From assembly GCA_028714675.1 (NCBI GenBank), contig JAQTLV010000003.1, forward strand, positions 62,001 to 126,000: a DNA stretch of 64,000 nt. Direction: 5' to 3'. Position numbers and translations under genes: made by a program. Positions within the stretch are counted from its first letter, which is position 1. Each line of letters starts with the position of its first letter. Positions 45,427-55,465 of this stretch are shown here, piece by piece. Below the pieces are notes generated by a model. It searched no databases, was not told where the DNA came from, and saw only the letters and a list, made by a program, of their open reading frames with translations. Origin of the DNA: Sulfurovaceae bacterium (GTDB lineage: Bacteria; Campylobacterota; Campylobacteria; Campylobacterales; Sulfurovaceae).

Positions 45427-47382
45427 TTATGCACTTTCCAAACCATATAGTTTGAATAAATTATTTAAATTTGGAGTTTTCCCAAGCCATTTTTCATATA
45501 ATACTCTCATATTATTTAGATTTCCTTTTGCAAGAATGTTTTCTTTGTAACCTACAGCTTTAGATTTGTTAAAATTACCATTATCATCCAAGCACTCGAA
45601 AAACGCATCAGCACTTAAAACCTCCGCCCATTTATAGCTATAGTATCCAGCTGCATAACCACCAGAGAAAATGTGGCTAAAACCATTTTGAAATTTATTA
45701 TATTTTGGTGGAGTAATTAAAGATGTTATTTTTCTAATTTCATCAAGTAGTATTTGTGCTTCATCGGAATTATAAAGTTTTAGATGAAGTTTTATATCAA
45801 ATAGTGCAAATTCAATTTGTCTTAGTATGCCAAGGCTTGCTTGAAAGTTTTTACTACTCTCTATTTTTTCTAGTAAATCTTCAGGTATATTTTTATTTGT
45901 TTTATAATGTTTGGCAAAAGTTTTTAATATCTCTTTTTTATATGCAAAATTTTCTAAGAATTGCGACGGAAATTCAACAACATCCCATGCTACTCCATTT
46001 ATCCCAGAGATAGATCTTTCTTCGTTATTGCTAAATATATGATGCAAGGCATGTCCCATTTCATGAAATAAAGTTACAACATCATCATGTCTAAGCAAGG
46101 ATGGTGTTTTATTATTTGGAGACATAAAGTTGCACACTATAAATGCAGAAGATAAATGTATATTTCCTTTGCTATCTATAAAATGAGTTTCAAAATCATG
46201 CATCCATGCTCCACCTCTTTTTTCTTTTCTTACTTCAAGATCAAAGTAGAGTCTAGATTTTAATTTGCCATTTTCATACATATCATATGTTTTTACACAC
46301 TCATGCCAAAGATTTAAGTCCATTTTTTTAAATTCAACATCAAAAAGATTTGATACTATGTCTAAAAGCCCATTTAGTACTTTATCTTGTTCAAAATATT
46401 CTTGAACTTCTGTTTCGTCAAAATCAAATAATTCTTTTTTAAATTTTTCACTATAATAACCAACATCATAACTTTCTAATTTTTGAATTCCATCATATTT
46501 AAATGCAAAACTATTCAATTCATCAAGTTCTTTTTTAGCGTAATTTTTAGCAATATTTGCTATTTTTTCTAAAAACTCTATAACATCATAGGCACTATTA
46601 GCATCTCTTTTTTCTAAAGCAAGCGAAGCATAGTTATTAAAACCAAGAAGCATTGCTTCCTCATCTCTTAAAGAAAGTATTTCATCTATAACTTTTGAAT
46701 TTTCAGGAGCCCTTGTAGTATATGCGTGATATAGTTTTTCTCTTAAGCTTCTATTTGGACCATATGTCATATAGCCTATATAGCTAGGCATTTGAAGTGT
46801 AAATTCATAACACATTTTTCCATCTTTTTCTATTTTTGCGGACTCTAAAATATTTTCTGGTATATTTTCTACATCTTTGTCATTTTCAATAATTAAGCTA
46901 AAAGAATTTGTTGCATTTAATAGATTTTGAGAAAATTGATTTGAGAGTAAACTTAGTTTGCTATCAATCTCTTCTAGTCTTTCTTTTGTTTTTTGAGGTA
47001 AATCTATGCCTGATAATTTAAAATCTTTTATATTTTCATCTATAACTCTTTTTTGTTCATCCGAGTTTGCTAATATTCTTTTTAATTTTTCATACAAAGC
47101 ATTATTATGAGATAATTTAGTCTGAAAAGCCGATAGTATCGGCAGAGCTTCTTCATAAATTTTTTGATTCTCATCGTTATTCATTACACTATTTAGATGA
47201 CTTAGTGGTGTGAAAAATATATTTAATTCTTCATCTATATCTTCGAGTATTTTTATAGTTTTCGTAAATTCATTTTCTTTGATGGATGATATTCTTTCAA
47301 CTTCTTTATTATATTTATTTATAATATTTTCCAGACTAGATATAAAAATAGAATAGTTTGGCTCTTTAAATTCACAAAACAT
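45427..47382 (-). CDS. M3-family zinc oligopeptidase (oligopeptidase A-like)
   Basis: Cytosolic thimet-type peptidase that degrades short peptides. The roughly 651-residue product contains the zinc motif HEMGHALHH preceded by VVTLF, and the downstream Glu in ISGINGVAWDVVEFPSQ; YGPNRSLREKLYHAYTTRAP and GGYAAGYYSYKWAEVLSAD are also typical. ATG 47382 is chosen over 47406 because AAAAGG lies 9 bases before it and no ribosome site precedes the first ATG. Confidence 0.92.
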   Translation of the reverse strand: MFCEFKEPNYSIFISSLENIINKYNKEVERISSIKENEFTKTIKILEDIDEELNIFFTPLSHLNSVMNNDENQKIYEEALPILSAFQTKLSHNNALYEKLKRILANSDEQKRVIDENIKDFKLSGIDLPQKTKERLEEIDSKLSLLSNQFSQNLLNATNSFSLIIENDKDVENIPENILESAKIEKDGKMCYEFTLQMPSYIGYMTYGPNRSLREKLYHAYTTRAPENSKVIDEILSLRDEEAMLLGFNNYASLALEKRDANSAYDVIEFLEKIANIAKNYAKKELDELNSFAFKYDGIQKLESYDVGYYSEKFKKELFDFDETEVQEYFEQDKVLNGLLDIVSNLFDVEFKKMDLNLWHECVKTYDMYENGKLKSRLYFDLEVRKEKRGGAWMHDFETHFIDSKGNIHLSSAFIVCNFMSPNNKTPSLLRHDDVVTLFHEMGHALHHIFSNNEERSISGINGVAWDVVEFPSQFLENFAYKKEILKTFAKHYKTNKNIPEDLLEKIESSKNFQASLGILRQIEFALFDIKLHLKLYNSDEAQILLDEIRKITSLITPPKYNKFQNGFSHIFSGGYAAGYYSYKWAEVLSADAFFECLDDNGNFNKSKAVGYKENILAKGNLNNMRVLYEKWLGKTPNLNNLFKLYGLESA

Positions 47383-47445
47383 AAAAAATTGCCTTTTTGG
47401 TTTCATTATATCATAAAATTAAATCAAATTTTCGCTGCTTATGGG

Positions 47446-47451
47446 TACAAT
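47446..47451 (+). promoter_or_regulatory. Extended -10 (TGGGTACAAT) for kdsB
   Basis: TACAAT with an upstream TGG lies 25 bases before the kdsB ATG in the divergent gap with the M3 peptidase gene. Confidence 0.45.
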
Positions 47452-47476
47452 TTAGAAAAGTTTTTAAAGGTTTAAA

Positions 47477-48196
47477 ATGATTATTATACCAGCTAGAATA
47501 GGTTCAACACGTTTTCCTAATAAAATTTTAGCAGATATTGATGGAATACCAATGGTTATAAGAACAGCAAAAGCAGTAGATGGCATCGATGATGTTTTAA
47601 TTGCAACGGATAGCCAAGAAGTTGTGGATATAGCTAAACAATTTGGCTATAAAGCAACATTAACAGACAAAAATCATCAGAGTGGTACAGATAGGATTTT
47701 TGAAGCAGCAAAAAAGTTTGGACTTAAAGATAATGATATAGTTATAAATGTACAAGCAGATGAACCTTTTATAGAAGAGAGTGTTGTAAAAGCTGTTTAT
47801 GATTTGACAAAAAGAAATTTAGGCAATGAAAAAATTTTAATGAATTCTTGCTATAAAATATTGAATTCAAGTCAAGCTGATGATCCAAATTTGGTAAAAG
47901 TAGTTACTTCTTTGAGCGGTAATGCACTGTATTTTTCAAGGTCAAAAATACCATATCCAAGAGATCACCATTTTGATGAATTTAGAGGGCATATAGGCAT
48001 ATATGGTTTTAGTATGAAAAGTTTGGAAGTATTTTGTTCTTTAGAGACATCTTCAATAGAGCATATTGAAAAACTAGAACAACTTAGGGCTTTGCATAAT
48101 GATTATGATATATCAATGGTAGAAGTTGAAACAAATAGTTTTGGAATAGACACCCAAGAAGATTTGGAGAGAGCATTGAAATTTCATATACTTTAA
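47477..48196 (+). CDS. kdsB: CMP-KDO synthetase
   Basis: Activates KDO with CTP for lipopolysaccharide inner-core assembly. The 239-residue product has the nucleotidyltransferase loop PARIGSTRFPNKILADIDG, DEPFIEESVV, YFSRSKIPYPRD, and the C-terminal GIDTQEDLERA. Start ATG has AAAGGTTTAAA ahead. It converges with the MSHA-type operon at a shared stem-loop. Confidence 0.96.
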   Translation: MIIIPARIGSTRFPNKILADIDGIPMVIRTAKAVDGIDDVLIATDSQEVVDIAKQFGYKATLTDKNHQSGTDRIFEAAKKFGLKDNDIVINVQADEPFIEESVVKAVYDLTKRNLGNEKILMNSCYKILNSSQADDPNLVKVVTSLSGNALYFSRSKIPYPRDHHFDEFRGHIGIYGFSMKSLEVFCSLETSSIEHIEKLEQLRALHNDYDISMVEVETNSFGIDTQEDLERALKFHIL

Positions 48197-48219
48197 ATAT
48201 CTAAAATATACTAGTAGGT

Positions 48220-48242
48220 ATGATGAGAAAAATTCTCATCAT
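48220..48242. terminator. Terminator between kdsB and the MSHA-type operon
   Basis: A perfect 10-base-pair stem (ATGATGAGAA with TTCTCATCAT) and a 3-base A loop. Its right end overlaps the stop codon of the MshG-like gene. It probably ends both the kdsB transcript and the eight-gene operon. Confidence 0.7.
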
Positions 48243-49489
48243 CCTCCTTTTGCAGCTTTTCCAAGATCCCACATAGGCATAAATATACCAAGTGCCATAA
48301 GTAATACTAGGCCTGCTATGAAGAACATCATTATAGGTTCAATATAAGAGCTTAAATTATCTATAATTGATTGAAATTGCATATCATAGTATTGTGTAAC
48401 TTTTTCTAGCATACCGTCTAGTTGACCACTTGCTTCTCCTGCTCTTATCATTTGAAGTAGCATATTTTCAAATAGTCCGGTTAGTTCAAATGATTCTGAC
48501 AAAGTAAGACCCCTGCCTATGTTTGCATTAACACCTTCCAGTTTTTGTCTAATTGCAAGATTATCAACCATACCTACAGCAGTATTTAGTGCTTCAGAAA
48601 CAGGAATTCCCGATCTTATAAGTTCACCCAAAACAAGAGTATATCTATGCATTGTTGATAAAAATATAACTTTATTGATTAAATAAAATCTTTTATTTAT
48701 CAAAATAGTATCTACTTTTAATTGAAAGTCTCTATTATTTTTATAATAGTATATTGTACCATATATTAATCCTATTAATCCAATCAAAACAAAAAAACCA
48801 TAATTGCTTAAGATATTCTCTAGCCCTAAAAGTATTTTTGTAGGGATGGGTAATTCTGTTTTAAATTGTGCAAAAATTTCTTTAAATTTTGGAACTACTA
48901 CTACTATTAAAATTGTAAATGCAATTGCCATGGCAGTAAGTGTAATCATTGGATATCTGATAGCTTTTTTGAATTTGGCACTATTGTCTCTAATATTTTC
49001 CAATATACTAGATAGTTTCATAAAAGAAGCCGCAAGACTACCAGTTCTCTCACCCAATTTTGCCATTGCAAGAGTTATATGTCCAAATTCATTTCTGTAG
49101 TTCTCCATACTTTCGGATAAACTTTTACCAGCATCTATATCGCTACTTATATTGTAATATATATCACTCAATTGTTTATTTTGAGTATTTACCGAAACAT
49201 CTGCTAGTGTATCATGTATTGGAAGTCCTGCATCTGTCATGACAGCAATTTGCCTAATTGTTGCAATTTTATCATTAATATTTATACTTTTTTTAAATTG
49301 CTTTTGCAATTGTTGCATAAAGTTTACAGCTATTACATCTAGTGGCGCAGATGTCGACTCTACTTTTGTTATTATTGCGGCATTGTATTTATGCTTGATT
49401 TTATCTTTTGCATCATTTTTATTTATTGCTTCTATGATGTGAGCTTGTCTTTTGCCTTTGTGAATTAAAGAAACTTTAAAATATCCCAT
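48239..49489 (-). CDS. mshG: Type II secretion/MSHA inner-membrane platform protein (MshG/GspF-like)
   Basis: Polytopic platform protein that couples the assembly ATPase to pilus or pseudopilus growth. The 416-residue product has two GspF repeats (about 70-190 and 270-400), e.g. IRQIAVMTDAGLPIHDTL and STMHRYTLVLGELIRSGIPVSEAL. Three membrane segments: about 180-205, 228-250 and 385-408. AMALGIFMPMWDL-like ending (MALGIFMPMWDLGKA) is typical. It directly follows the MshE-like gene. In Campylobacter the counterpart would be CtsF, a DNA-uptake protein. Confidence 0.88.
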   Translation of the reverse strand: MGYFKVSLIHKGKRQAHIIEAINKNDAKDKIKHKYNAAIITKVESTSAPLDVIAVNFMQQLQKQFKKSININDKIATIRQIAVMTDAGLPIHDTLADVSVNTQNKQLSDIYYNISSDIDAGKSLSESMENYRNEFGHITLAMAKLGERTGSLAASFMKLSSILENIRDNSAKFKKAIRYPMITLTAMAIAFTILIVVVVPKFKEIFAQFKTELPIPTKILLGLENILSNYGFFVLIGLIGLIYGTIYYYKNNRDFQLKVDTILINKRFYLINKVIFLSTMHRYTLVLGELIRSGIPVSEALNTAVGMVDNLAIRQKLEGVNANIGRGLTLSESFELTGLFENMLLQMIRAGEASGQLDGMLEKVTQYYDMQFQSIIDNLSSYIEPIMMFFIAGLVLLMALGIFMPMWDLGKAAKGG

Positions 49490-51226
49490 TTATAACCTCG
49501 CTACTCTATATACTTCTTCTACTGTTGTTTTACCTTCTAGCGCTTTTTTTATTCCATCTTCAAACATATTCATAAAACCATCTTCCATAGCTTGCTTTGT
49601 TATATCTTCTTTTGATGCGCTCGCAGCTATCATACGAGATAATTTTTCTGTAATTACCAAAACCTCAGATATCATTTCTCTTCCTGCATATCCAGAATGA
49701 CTACACTCTTTACATCCAGCTCCTTTGTAAAACATAGGATTTTCTGGAAGATATTCTTTGATATCTTCTAATAAATGTTCTGGCAGTTCAACTATTGTTT
49801 TGCAATGAGAGCATACTTTTCTAACAAGTCTTTGTGCTTGAATTGCTATAAGAGCACCACTAACAAGATAGCTTTCTATTCCCATATCTAAAATTCTAGT
49901 AACCGCACTAATTGCATCATTGGTATGAAGAGTTGAAAGAACTAAGTGACCAGTAAGGGCTGCTTGAATAGCAATTCTTAGTGTCTCGTGGTCCCTTATT
50001 TCACCTATCATTATTTTGTCAGGATCTTGTCTTAGGATAGATCTTAGTGCAGTTGCGAATGTAAGATTAGCATTATTGTTAACTTGAACTTGTTGAATTC
50101 CATTTAATTGGTACTCAACGGGGTCTTCCACTGTGATTATTTTGTCTTTAACATCCCTGATTGCATTTATAGCACCATAAAGAGTAGTGGTTTTACCACT
50201 ACCTGTTGGTCCAGTTACTAATACTATTCCGTATGGTACTTTTATAGCTTCTGAGAACTTTTCAAATGAAGTTTTATTCATTCCCCCATCTTCAAGTTTT
50301 ATCATTACTTTGGATTTATCTAATATCCTCAAAACTATAGATTCTCCAAGTAGTGTAGGAAGTGTAGATACCCTAAAATCGTATTCTTTATCATTCACCA
50401 ATTTTGTAAATCTTCCATCTTGTGGCTTTCTTTTTTCAGCAATATCCAAATTTGATAAAAGCTTCATTCTAGAATCCAATGGAGGAAAAATATCTTTATC
50501 AAAACTATATAACTCTCTTAATAATCCATCAACTCTGATTCTAACTATACAGCTTTTTTCTAAAGCCTCAATATGTATATCACTAGCTCCTGCATATATA
50601 GAAGCTTTGATGATGATATCTATGAGTTTAACTATAGCGGAATCTTCTTCATTATCAAAATCATTTCCTTTTTGTGTCAAATCTTTTCTTATTTCAGATA
50701 TGATATTTTTGATACTCTCACTAGTTTCAAGTCTATGGAGATTTTGAGCAATTAGCTTTGGTTGAGCAAAAGCAACAATTATGGGTTTTTTAGGAAACAG
50801 CCTTTGCAATGCTTGTTGTGCTTCAATATCAAAAGGGTCTGCAAATGCTACTGTAATACTTAAATCACTTTCTTCTATTGGGATAGCACTATATCTCATT
50901 AATTGTGAAAATGGAAACTTTAAAAAAAGTTTCATGTCAATTTCAAAACCATCCAAATTAATATATTTAATATTAAGCTCTTGGGCTAATTTTTCAAGAA
51001 GACTGCCTATTTCAAAACCATCCATATGATCTAATTGCTCAATTGCAATTTCACCTTGTCTCACTTTTTTGACTAGAAAATTTTCTAAAACATCTTGTTT
51101 AAGAAAATTTTCTGAGATAAGATTTGCAAAAGTTATTTTTTTGGGTGGTCTCATTCGCACAAGTTTTTCAATATCTGATTTTGTGATAATATTTTCATTT
51201 ATCATCATTTGAATAACTTTTACCAT
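49490..51226 (-). CDS. mshE: Type II secretion/MSHA assembly ATPase (MshE/GspE-like)
   Basis: Cytosolic hexameric ATPase. The 578-residue product has an N-terminal MshEN-type domain (about 1-170), Walker A VTGPTGSGKTTTLY (about 334-347), Asp box and Walker B IMIGEIRDHET, His box GHLVLSTLHTNDA, and a zinc Cys4 set (CSHC and CKEC). AGGGGG precedes the ATG. GspE, PilB and CtsE are the alternatives; the gene order favours MshE. Abuts mshG. Confidence 0.9.
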   Translation of the reverse strand: MVKVIQMMINENIITKSDIEKLVRMRPPKKITFANLISENFLKQDVLENFLVKKVRQGEIAIEQLDHMDGFEIGSLLEKLAQELNIKYINLDGFEIDMKLFLKFPFSQLMRYSAIPIEESDLSITVAFADPFDIEAQQALQRLFPKKPIIVAFAQPKLIAQNLHRLETSESIKNIISEIRKDLTQKGNDFDNEEDSAIVKLIDIIIKASIYAGASDIHIEALEKSCIVRIRVDGLLRELYSFDKDIFPPLDSRMKLLSNLDIAEKRKPQDGRFTKLVNDKEYDFRVSTLPTLLGESIVLRILDKSKVMIKLEDGGMNKTSFEKFSEAIKVPYGIVLVTGPTGSGKTTTLYGAINAIRDVKDKIITVEDPVEYQLNGIQQVQVNNNANLTFATALRSILRQDPDKIMIGEIRDHETLRIAIQAALTGHLVLSTLHTNDAISAVTRILDMGIESYLVSGALIAIQAQRLVRKVCSHCKTIVELPEHLLEDIKEYLPENPMFYKGAGCKECSHSGYAGREMISEVLVITEKLSRMIAASASKEDITKQAMEDGFMNMFEDGIKKALEGKTTVEEVYRVARL

Positions 51227-51253
51227 TTTTAAAACCCCCTAATATAATTTATT

Positions 51254-51985
51254 TTATTTATTTTCATTTTCAAATTCATTAATGATATTTAATGCCTCTT
51301 TTGAACCCGTTTTTGAAGCATAGGCTTTTAGAATTCTAGTAGCTTCATTTTTGTCGCCTAAATAAAATTTTGATTTTGCCATTATAATCCAACTATCTTC
51401 AATTTCCTCTGTTATTTTGTTAGTTTCAATTGCCCAAAATAATGCTTTATTATACTCTTTTTTTTCATAATAACTAATAGCTAGAAACAGAGAATCATTT
51501 GGATCGTGAGATTCATTAAATCTTTTCATTATATCAATAAGAGTAGCAACATTTGATTCTTGTGTTAATTTAACTTTTTTCTTAATTCGTTCCGGTTGTT
51601 CATAAGTTTCACTATTTTGTTGCACGATTTTATTATTTGAGTTTTGAACATTTGAAAAGGATGAATCTTTAGATGACAAATTTTCAATTTGAGTCACAAT
51701 TTGCTCACCTTGTTGTTTCACATTAGAGGTTAGTAAATTCTTTTGTGCAGACTGTCTCGTTTTGATTATTGTTAAATTTGGCTCAAGTATATTTAAATTT
51801 GCATTTATAACAAGTTTTAGTTTTTTTTCATTACTTGAGATTTGGTTATCTTTTCTTATTTTATTGAGATAAAATTTTGAAACAAAAAATAGTCCCAAAA
51901 AACAAATTAAAATAAAAGCATATATGCCATATTTTTTTGTTTTATATTTAACTAGTTTTTGTTCTAAAATATTTATACTATGCAT
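51254..51985 (-). CDS. MshN-like membrane-anchored TPR protein
   Basis: A 243-residue protein with a membrane helix (about 19-40), a Gln/Asn/Ser-rich spacer (about 50-150) and a C-terminal TPR-like region (about 158-240, DSLFLAISYYEKKEYNKALF and KFYLGDKNEATRILKAYASK). This layout and its place between the ATPase MshM-like and MshE-like genes match MshN of the MSHA operon. In Campylobacter the equivalent slot is filled by CtsX, a membrane DNA-binding protein. It overlaps the upstream gene by 8 bases. Confidence 0.65.
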   Translation of the reverse strand: MHSINILEQKLVKYKTKKYGIYAFILICFLGLFFVSKFYLNKIRKDNQISSNEKKLKLVINANLNILEPNLTIIKTRQSAQKNLLTSNVKQQGEQIVTQIENLSSKDSSFSNVQNSNNKIVQQNSETYEQPERIKKKVKLTQESNVATLIDIMKRFNESHDPNDSLFLAISYYEKKEYNKALFWAIETNKITEEIEDSWIIMAKSKFYLGDKNEATRILKAYASKTGSKEALNIINEFENENK

Positions 51986-52793
51986 TTATATATCCAAGTT
52001 TTAGTCCAGCTAATTGTAAAAATTCATAAAAATTCTTATCTAAATGGGATATCTTTGAAGGTTGTGTATCAGCATAAAACTCACATATTTCAAAAACAGT
52101 ATACATTAGTTTATTGCATTCTCTGAAATTTCCATCTGTTAGTTTAAAAATTAATTTAAAATCCCTATCTTTTATATTATTCAAAATATCAAATAAATTT
52201 TTCTTTAAAAGTTTTTTATTTATATATGTTGTTTGTTCTTCCTTGTCTACATTTTTTAATTCAATCATTTCCCATATTCTAGAACTAAAATGTGTGCGAG
52301 CTAATAATTCCTCTTTGTTATTTTGATGAAGAGCCATTATGAATTTAATAGAACCAGTATCAGAGAGTAATCTAATTTTTTCTAAAATGCTAATATCATA
52401 CATTTGTGCTTCATCTAACAAAAAAATAAATTCTTTCTTCTTAAAAATACTTTTTGCATATTTTACTAAACCCAAAAAATTTACTTCTGAATTATCAGGG
52501 ACATTTTCTCCAGTAAATGCATAAAATATCTGTTCTAGAAATTCTTTTTCACTGTTGGATGGAGTATCCATATAAAAAAGCTCTTTTTGGTATTTTTTTT
52601 TCTCAAAAAGATTTTTCATTAGTATGGATTTTCCAGTACCCGGCCTCCCATATAAAATAATCATTTTAAATGGTTTATCAATAGCATCAACCAACTGCTT
52701 AAAGGCAATCATTGATGACTCTAATTCAATATAGTCCTTAGTGATTATATTATCTAAAAAAGCATTTTTTGCTATTTTAAATCTATTTTTCAT
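51978..52793 (-). CDS. mshM: ExeA/MshM-like AAA ATPase
   Basis: An AAA ATPase of the ExeA/MshM type, 271 residues. Walker A GRPGTGKS (about 50-57), Walker B FIFLLDEAQM (about 124-133) and sensor IKFIMALHQNN follow in order. In MSHA and T2SS systems it may position the secretin or platform; in Campylobacter the equivalent CtsP is needed for natural transformation. It overlaps the secretin gene by 11 bases. No membrane segment. Confidence 0.82.
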   Translation of the reverse strand: MKNRFKIAKNAFLDNIITKDYIELESSMIAFKQLVDAIDKPFKMIILYGRPGTGKSILMKNLFEKKKYQKELFYMDTPSNSEKEFLEQIFYAFTGENVPDNSEVNFLGLVKYAKSIFKKKEFIFLLDEAQMYDISILEKIRLLSDTGSIKFIMALHQNNKEELLARTHFSSRIWEMIELKNVDKEEQTTYINKKLLKKNLFDILNNIKDRDFKLIFKLTDGNFRECNKLMYTVFEICEFYADTQPSKISHLDKNFYEFLQLAGLKLGYINA

Positions 52794-54381
52794 TAAGTAT
52801 ATCGTATCCTAAATCTTTCATAAGAGCATCTTTTGGTGTTTCAACAATATGCGGAGTTATTATAAGCACCAATTCTTCAGTTGTTTTTATATTTTTTTCT
52901 CTTTTAAACGCATAGCCAAGAATTGGAATATCTCCCAATAATGGAACTTTATTTGACTCAATACCTTCTTTTGTGGAAATTAGCCCACCTAGTATTGCGT
53001 GTTCACCATCTTTTACTTTTATAACAGAAGCCATTTGTCTTCTTACTAAATCTGGTGGCATAGTTCTTTTCCCATCACTAGAAGTGGTTGTATTTATTGT
53101 ATCAGAGATTGAAGGATTTATTTTAAGCGTTATCATACCATTGTCATCAATTTCTGGAGTAATATCAAGAAGTATTCCAGCAAATACAGAATCTATCGTT
53201 TCACCTTGTGCAGATGTTGATCCGCCACCACTAGCTGTTGTGCTAGCAGTAGTTATTTTATAAAATAACTCTTTGCCTACACTTATAAGTGCTGGTTGAT
53301 TGTTTAGTGTCATTACTCTTGGACTTGATATATTTTTGACATTGCCTTGTGTTCCAAGAAATTTTATTATATCGGCTACGTCTACACTACCAAAAGCAAA
53401 TATCTCAGCTCCTTGCATATTAAATGCTGGATCTAAAGTCCACTCTGTCGGTACTCCGCTTTCTAATTTACTCGCATAGATATTTTGCCCTGCTTCAAGT
53501 GTTGTTGCAACTTTTAAGTTACCCAAACTATATATTTGACTCCAATCTATGCCAGTTGTTCTACTGTCATCAAAATTTACAGACATTATTCTAACATCTA
53601 TTAGAACCTGTTTTTTTATTTGTGTTGAAAGAGTATCAATATATTTTGTAACTTTATCTATTTGTGATGGTGTTCCAGTTACTGTTATCATTCCAGCCTC
53701 TGCATTAACTATTGGAGCAACAGGATTATATTCCCATATTTGACCATCTGGACCAACCCAAGATTTATCTGAAGTTTTTGAATAATGGGTACTTCCATCT
53801 CCAGCACTTACTAAGACTCTTTGGATTTCAGCGCCTATGCTTGACCAAAATAAAAACTCATCATTACTTTCTATGCTTATACCAGTTCTTGATTCTGCTC
53901 CACCGCTACTTGATGCACTCGCAGAACCATTACTGCCACCTGTTGTAGTTGCAGAAGTTCCTGAATTTGAGTTAGCTATTGTAACGTGGGCATTACTTTT
54001 TCCAATACGATTGCCAGCTATATAATGAACTCTAAATGTTTTAGTTATTAGATATGAAATGGTAAGTTTATTTCCCTCTATTGAATAATATAAATCATTG
54101 TCTTTTAGTACTGTATTTAAGAAACTCCTCATTGTAGCATTTTTTAATTTTACATAATAGAGCTTTTTATTCATTCTTAATTTTGCAGCCTCATCTTTTA
54201 CAATTACGCTAAGCCCACAAGTATCTGCTAGGTTGTCAACCATATCCCCAATTGTTAAACTGCTATCAGCTGTTACGCTAAAAAGTCTTGTATCACATTG
54301 CCCAGCATTTGCCAAATTGCTCATTAATGCAAAAAACACAAAACCTTTTAAGATTTGTTTGCTAATACTAATTAATTTCAT
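52783..54381 (-). CDS. mshL: Secretin (MshL/GspD/CtsD-like)
   Basis: Outer-membrane channel of a pilus, T2SS or DNA-uptake machine. The 532-residue product has a signal peptide (about 1-26), an STN-like domain (about 33-110), a Gly/Ser/Ala-rich stretch near 135-165, an N1-type domain to about 265 and a secretin domain (about 330-520). That domain holds HAILGGLISTKEGIESNKVP and the C-terminal ELVLIITPHIVETP. The shorter N-terminal part and the order of neighbours point to MshL rather than GspD. GGAAGG precedes the ATG. Confidence 0.9.
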   Translation of the reverse strand: MKLISISKQILKGFVFFALMSNLANAGQCDTRLFSVTADSSLTIGDMVDNLADTCGLSVIVKDEAAKLRMNKKLYYVKLKNATMRSFLNTVLKDNDLYYSIEGNKLTISYLITKTFRVHYIAGNRIGKSNAHVTIANSNSGTSATTTGGSNGSASASSSGGAESRTGISIESNDEFLFWSSIGAEIQRVLVSAGDGSTHYSKTSDKSWVGPDGQIWEYNPVAPIVNAEAGMITVTGTPSQIDKVTKYIDTLSTQIKKQVLIDVRIMSVNFDDSRTTGIDWSQIYSLGNLKVATTLEAGQNIYASKLESGVPTEWTLDPAFNMQGAEIFAFGSVDVADIIKFLGTQGNVKNISSPRVMTLNNQPALISVGKELFYKITTASTTASGGGSTSAQGETIDSVFAGILLDITPEIDDNGMITLKINPSISDTINTTTSSDGKRTMPPDLVRRQMASVIKVKDGEHAILGGLISTKEGIESNKVPLLGDIPILGYAFKREKNIKTTEELVLIITPHIVETPKDALMKDLGYDILNEK

Positions 54382-54386
54382 AATTA

Positions 54387-54809
54387 CTACCTTCCTTGAA
54401 TTTTAATCAAATTTTTTTCTTTTGAACTGTTGTTTAAAAAAACCTTTTTGGTATTTTTACCATTATTTAAATAAACACAATTCGAATTAATTCCAGTTAT
54501 CTTATAACTTCCAGTTGTATCCCCAACTTTTTTCCATCCTCCGCCAATAAATGCTTTTCCATTCATAATAGCACTTACTCTAGTAGCATTTGATTCCTCA
54601 CTATCTCCTTTTGGCATAATAATTGCACCAGTAGTTTTATTTCTATCATAATAAACAAAAGGATCAGATACCTTATTGAAAAGGGATCCATCTAGCCCAC
54701 CTCTTGGAGATTGTATTTGAGATACCTTTTGGTCTATATCTTTTATACTAAGTGTTGTCGCAAGTAGTATAGTAGAAAAAATTGCCCATAAAAATATTGC
54801 ATGTTTCAT
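54387..54809 (-). CDS. MshK-like periplasmic protein
   Basis: A 140-residue exported protein with a signal peptide (about 1-17, ending LLATT). The C-terminal half has a GspC-like beta pattern: FIGGGWKKVGDTTGSYKIT then CVYLNNGKNTKKVFLNN, as in MshK and PilP-type pilotins. In C. jejuni the matching position is ctsR. No lipobox is seen. It overlaps the MshJ-like gene by 4 bases. Confidence 0.65.
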   Translation of the reverse strand: MKHAIFLWAIFSTILLATTLSIKDIDQKVSQIQSPRGGLDGSLFNKVSDPFVYYDRNKTTGAIIMPKGDSEESNATRVSAIMNGKAFIGGGWKKVGDTTGSYKITGINSNCVYLNNGKNTKKVFLNNSSKEKNLIKIQGR

Positions 54810-55465
54810 TTGTTATTTATCCCCCATACCGAGATGTTTAAATCAGCTAAAATAGCAGATCTTTTTTTGTTAACTTTTAGTTTACTGCCATAAATATCAG
54901 TTACCAGTCTATTTTGTTCTATATCATTCATAAATTTCAATATATCTTTGTATTCACCTTGACATTTAATTTTTATTTCCAATACATGACCAAAAGTAGT
55001 TTGGTTTGATTCGGTAAAATTATTATCCAATTTTAATATGCTAATATTATGATTATAGGCTGTTTCAGTAATGGAATCTAAAAAAGTAGACCAACTTTTT
55101 TTATCAAAAATCATATCTTCTAGTTTGCGCATACTACTGTTAATTAAATTTGTTTTATTTTCTAAATCCAATATAGTTTGTTTCTTTTGCGCAACCTCAC
55201 TTGATAATTGCTTGACCTTAAAGTCCTTGTCTCCATTTACGGTAATTGAAGACATGTAATTTTCTTGTTCATCTAGAATTTTTTGTGTCTTTTCTTTTTC
55301 TGTAGTTGTAAAATTATACCTATCTTCAGCTATTGGTAAAAGAATATAATATGCCAAGAAGGCTATTAATAGACCAGCACCATAAATCATGATATTTTTT
55401 TCATTTTCCTGTTTAGCATCTAGATAGATATCTAACTTTTCGAGTATATTTTCTAAAAAAATCAT
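54806..55465 (-). CDS. MshJ/PilO-like inner-membrane protein
   Basis: A 219-residue protein with a single membrane helix (about 25-43), a coiled-coil periplasmic stretch (about 55-115) and a small C-terminal alpha/beta domain (from about 135) with LEIKIKCQGEYKDILKFMND. This is the PilO/GspM-type shape, and its position between MshI-like and MshK-like genes matches MshJ. 4-base overlaps on both sides. Confidence 0.68.
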   Translation of the reverse strand: MIFLENILEKLDIYLDAKQENEKNIMIYGAGLLIAFLAYYILLPIAEDRYNFTTTEKEKTQKILDEQENYMSSITVNGDKDFKVKQLSSEVAQKKQTILDLENKTNLINSSMRKLEDMIFDKKSWSTFLDSITETAYNHNISILKLDNNFTESNQTTFGHVLEIKIKCQGEYKDILKFMNDIEQNRLVTDIYGSKLKVNKKRSAILADLNISVWGINNK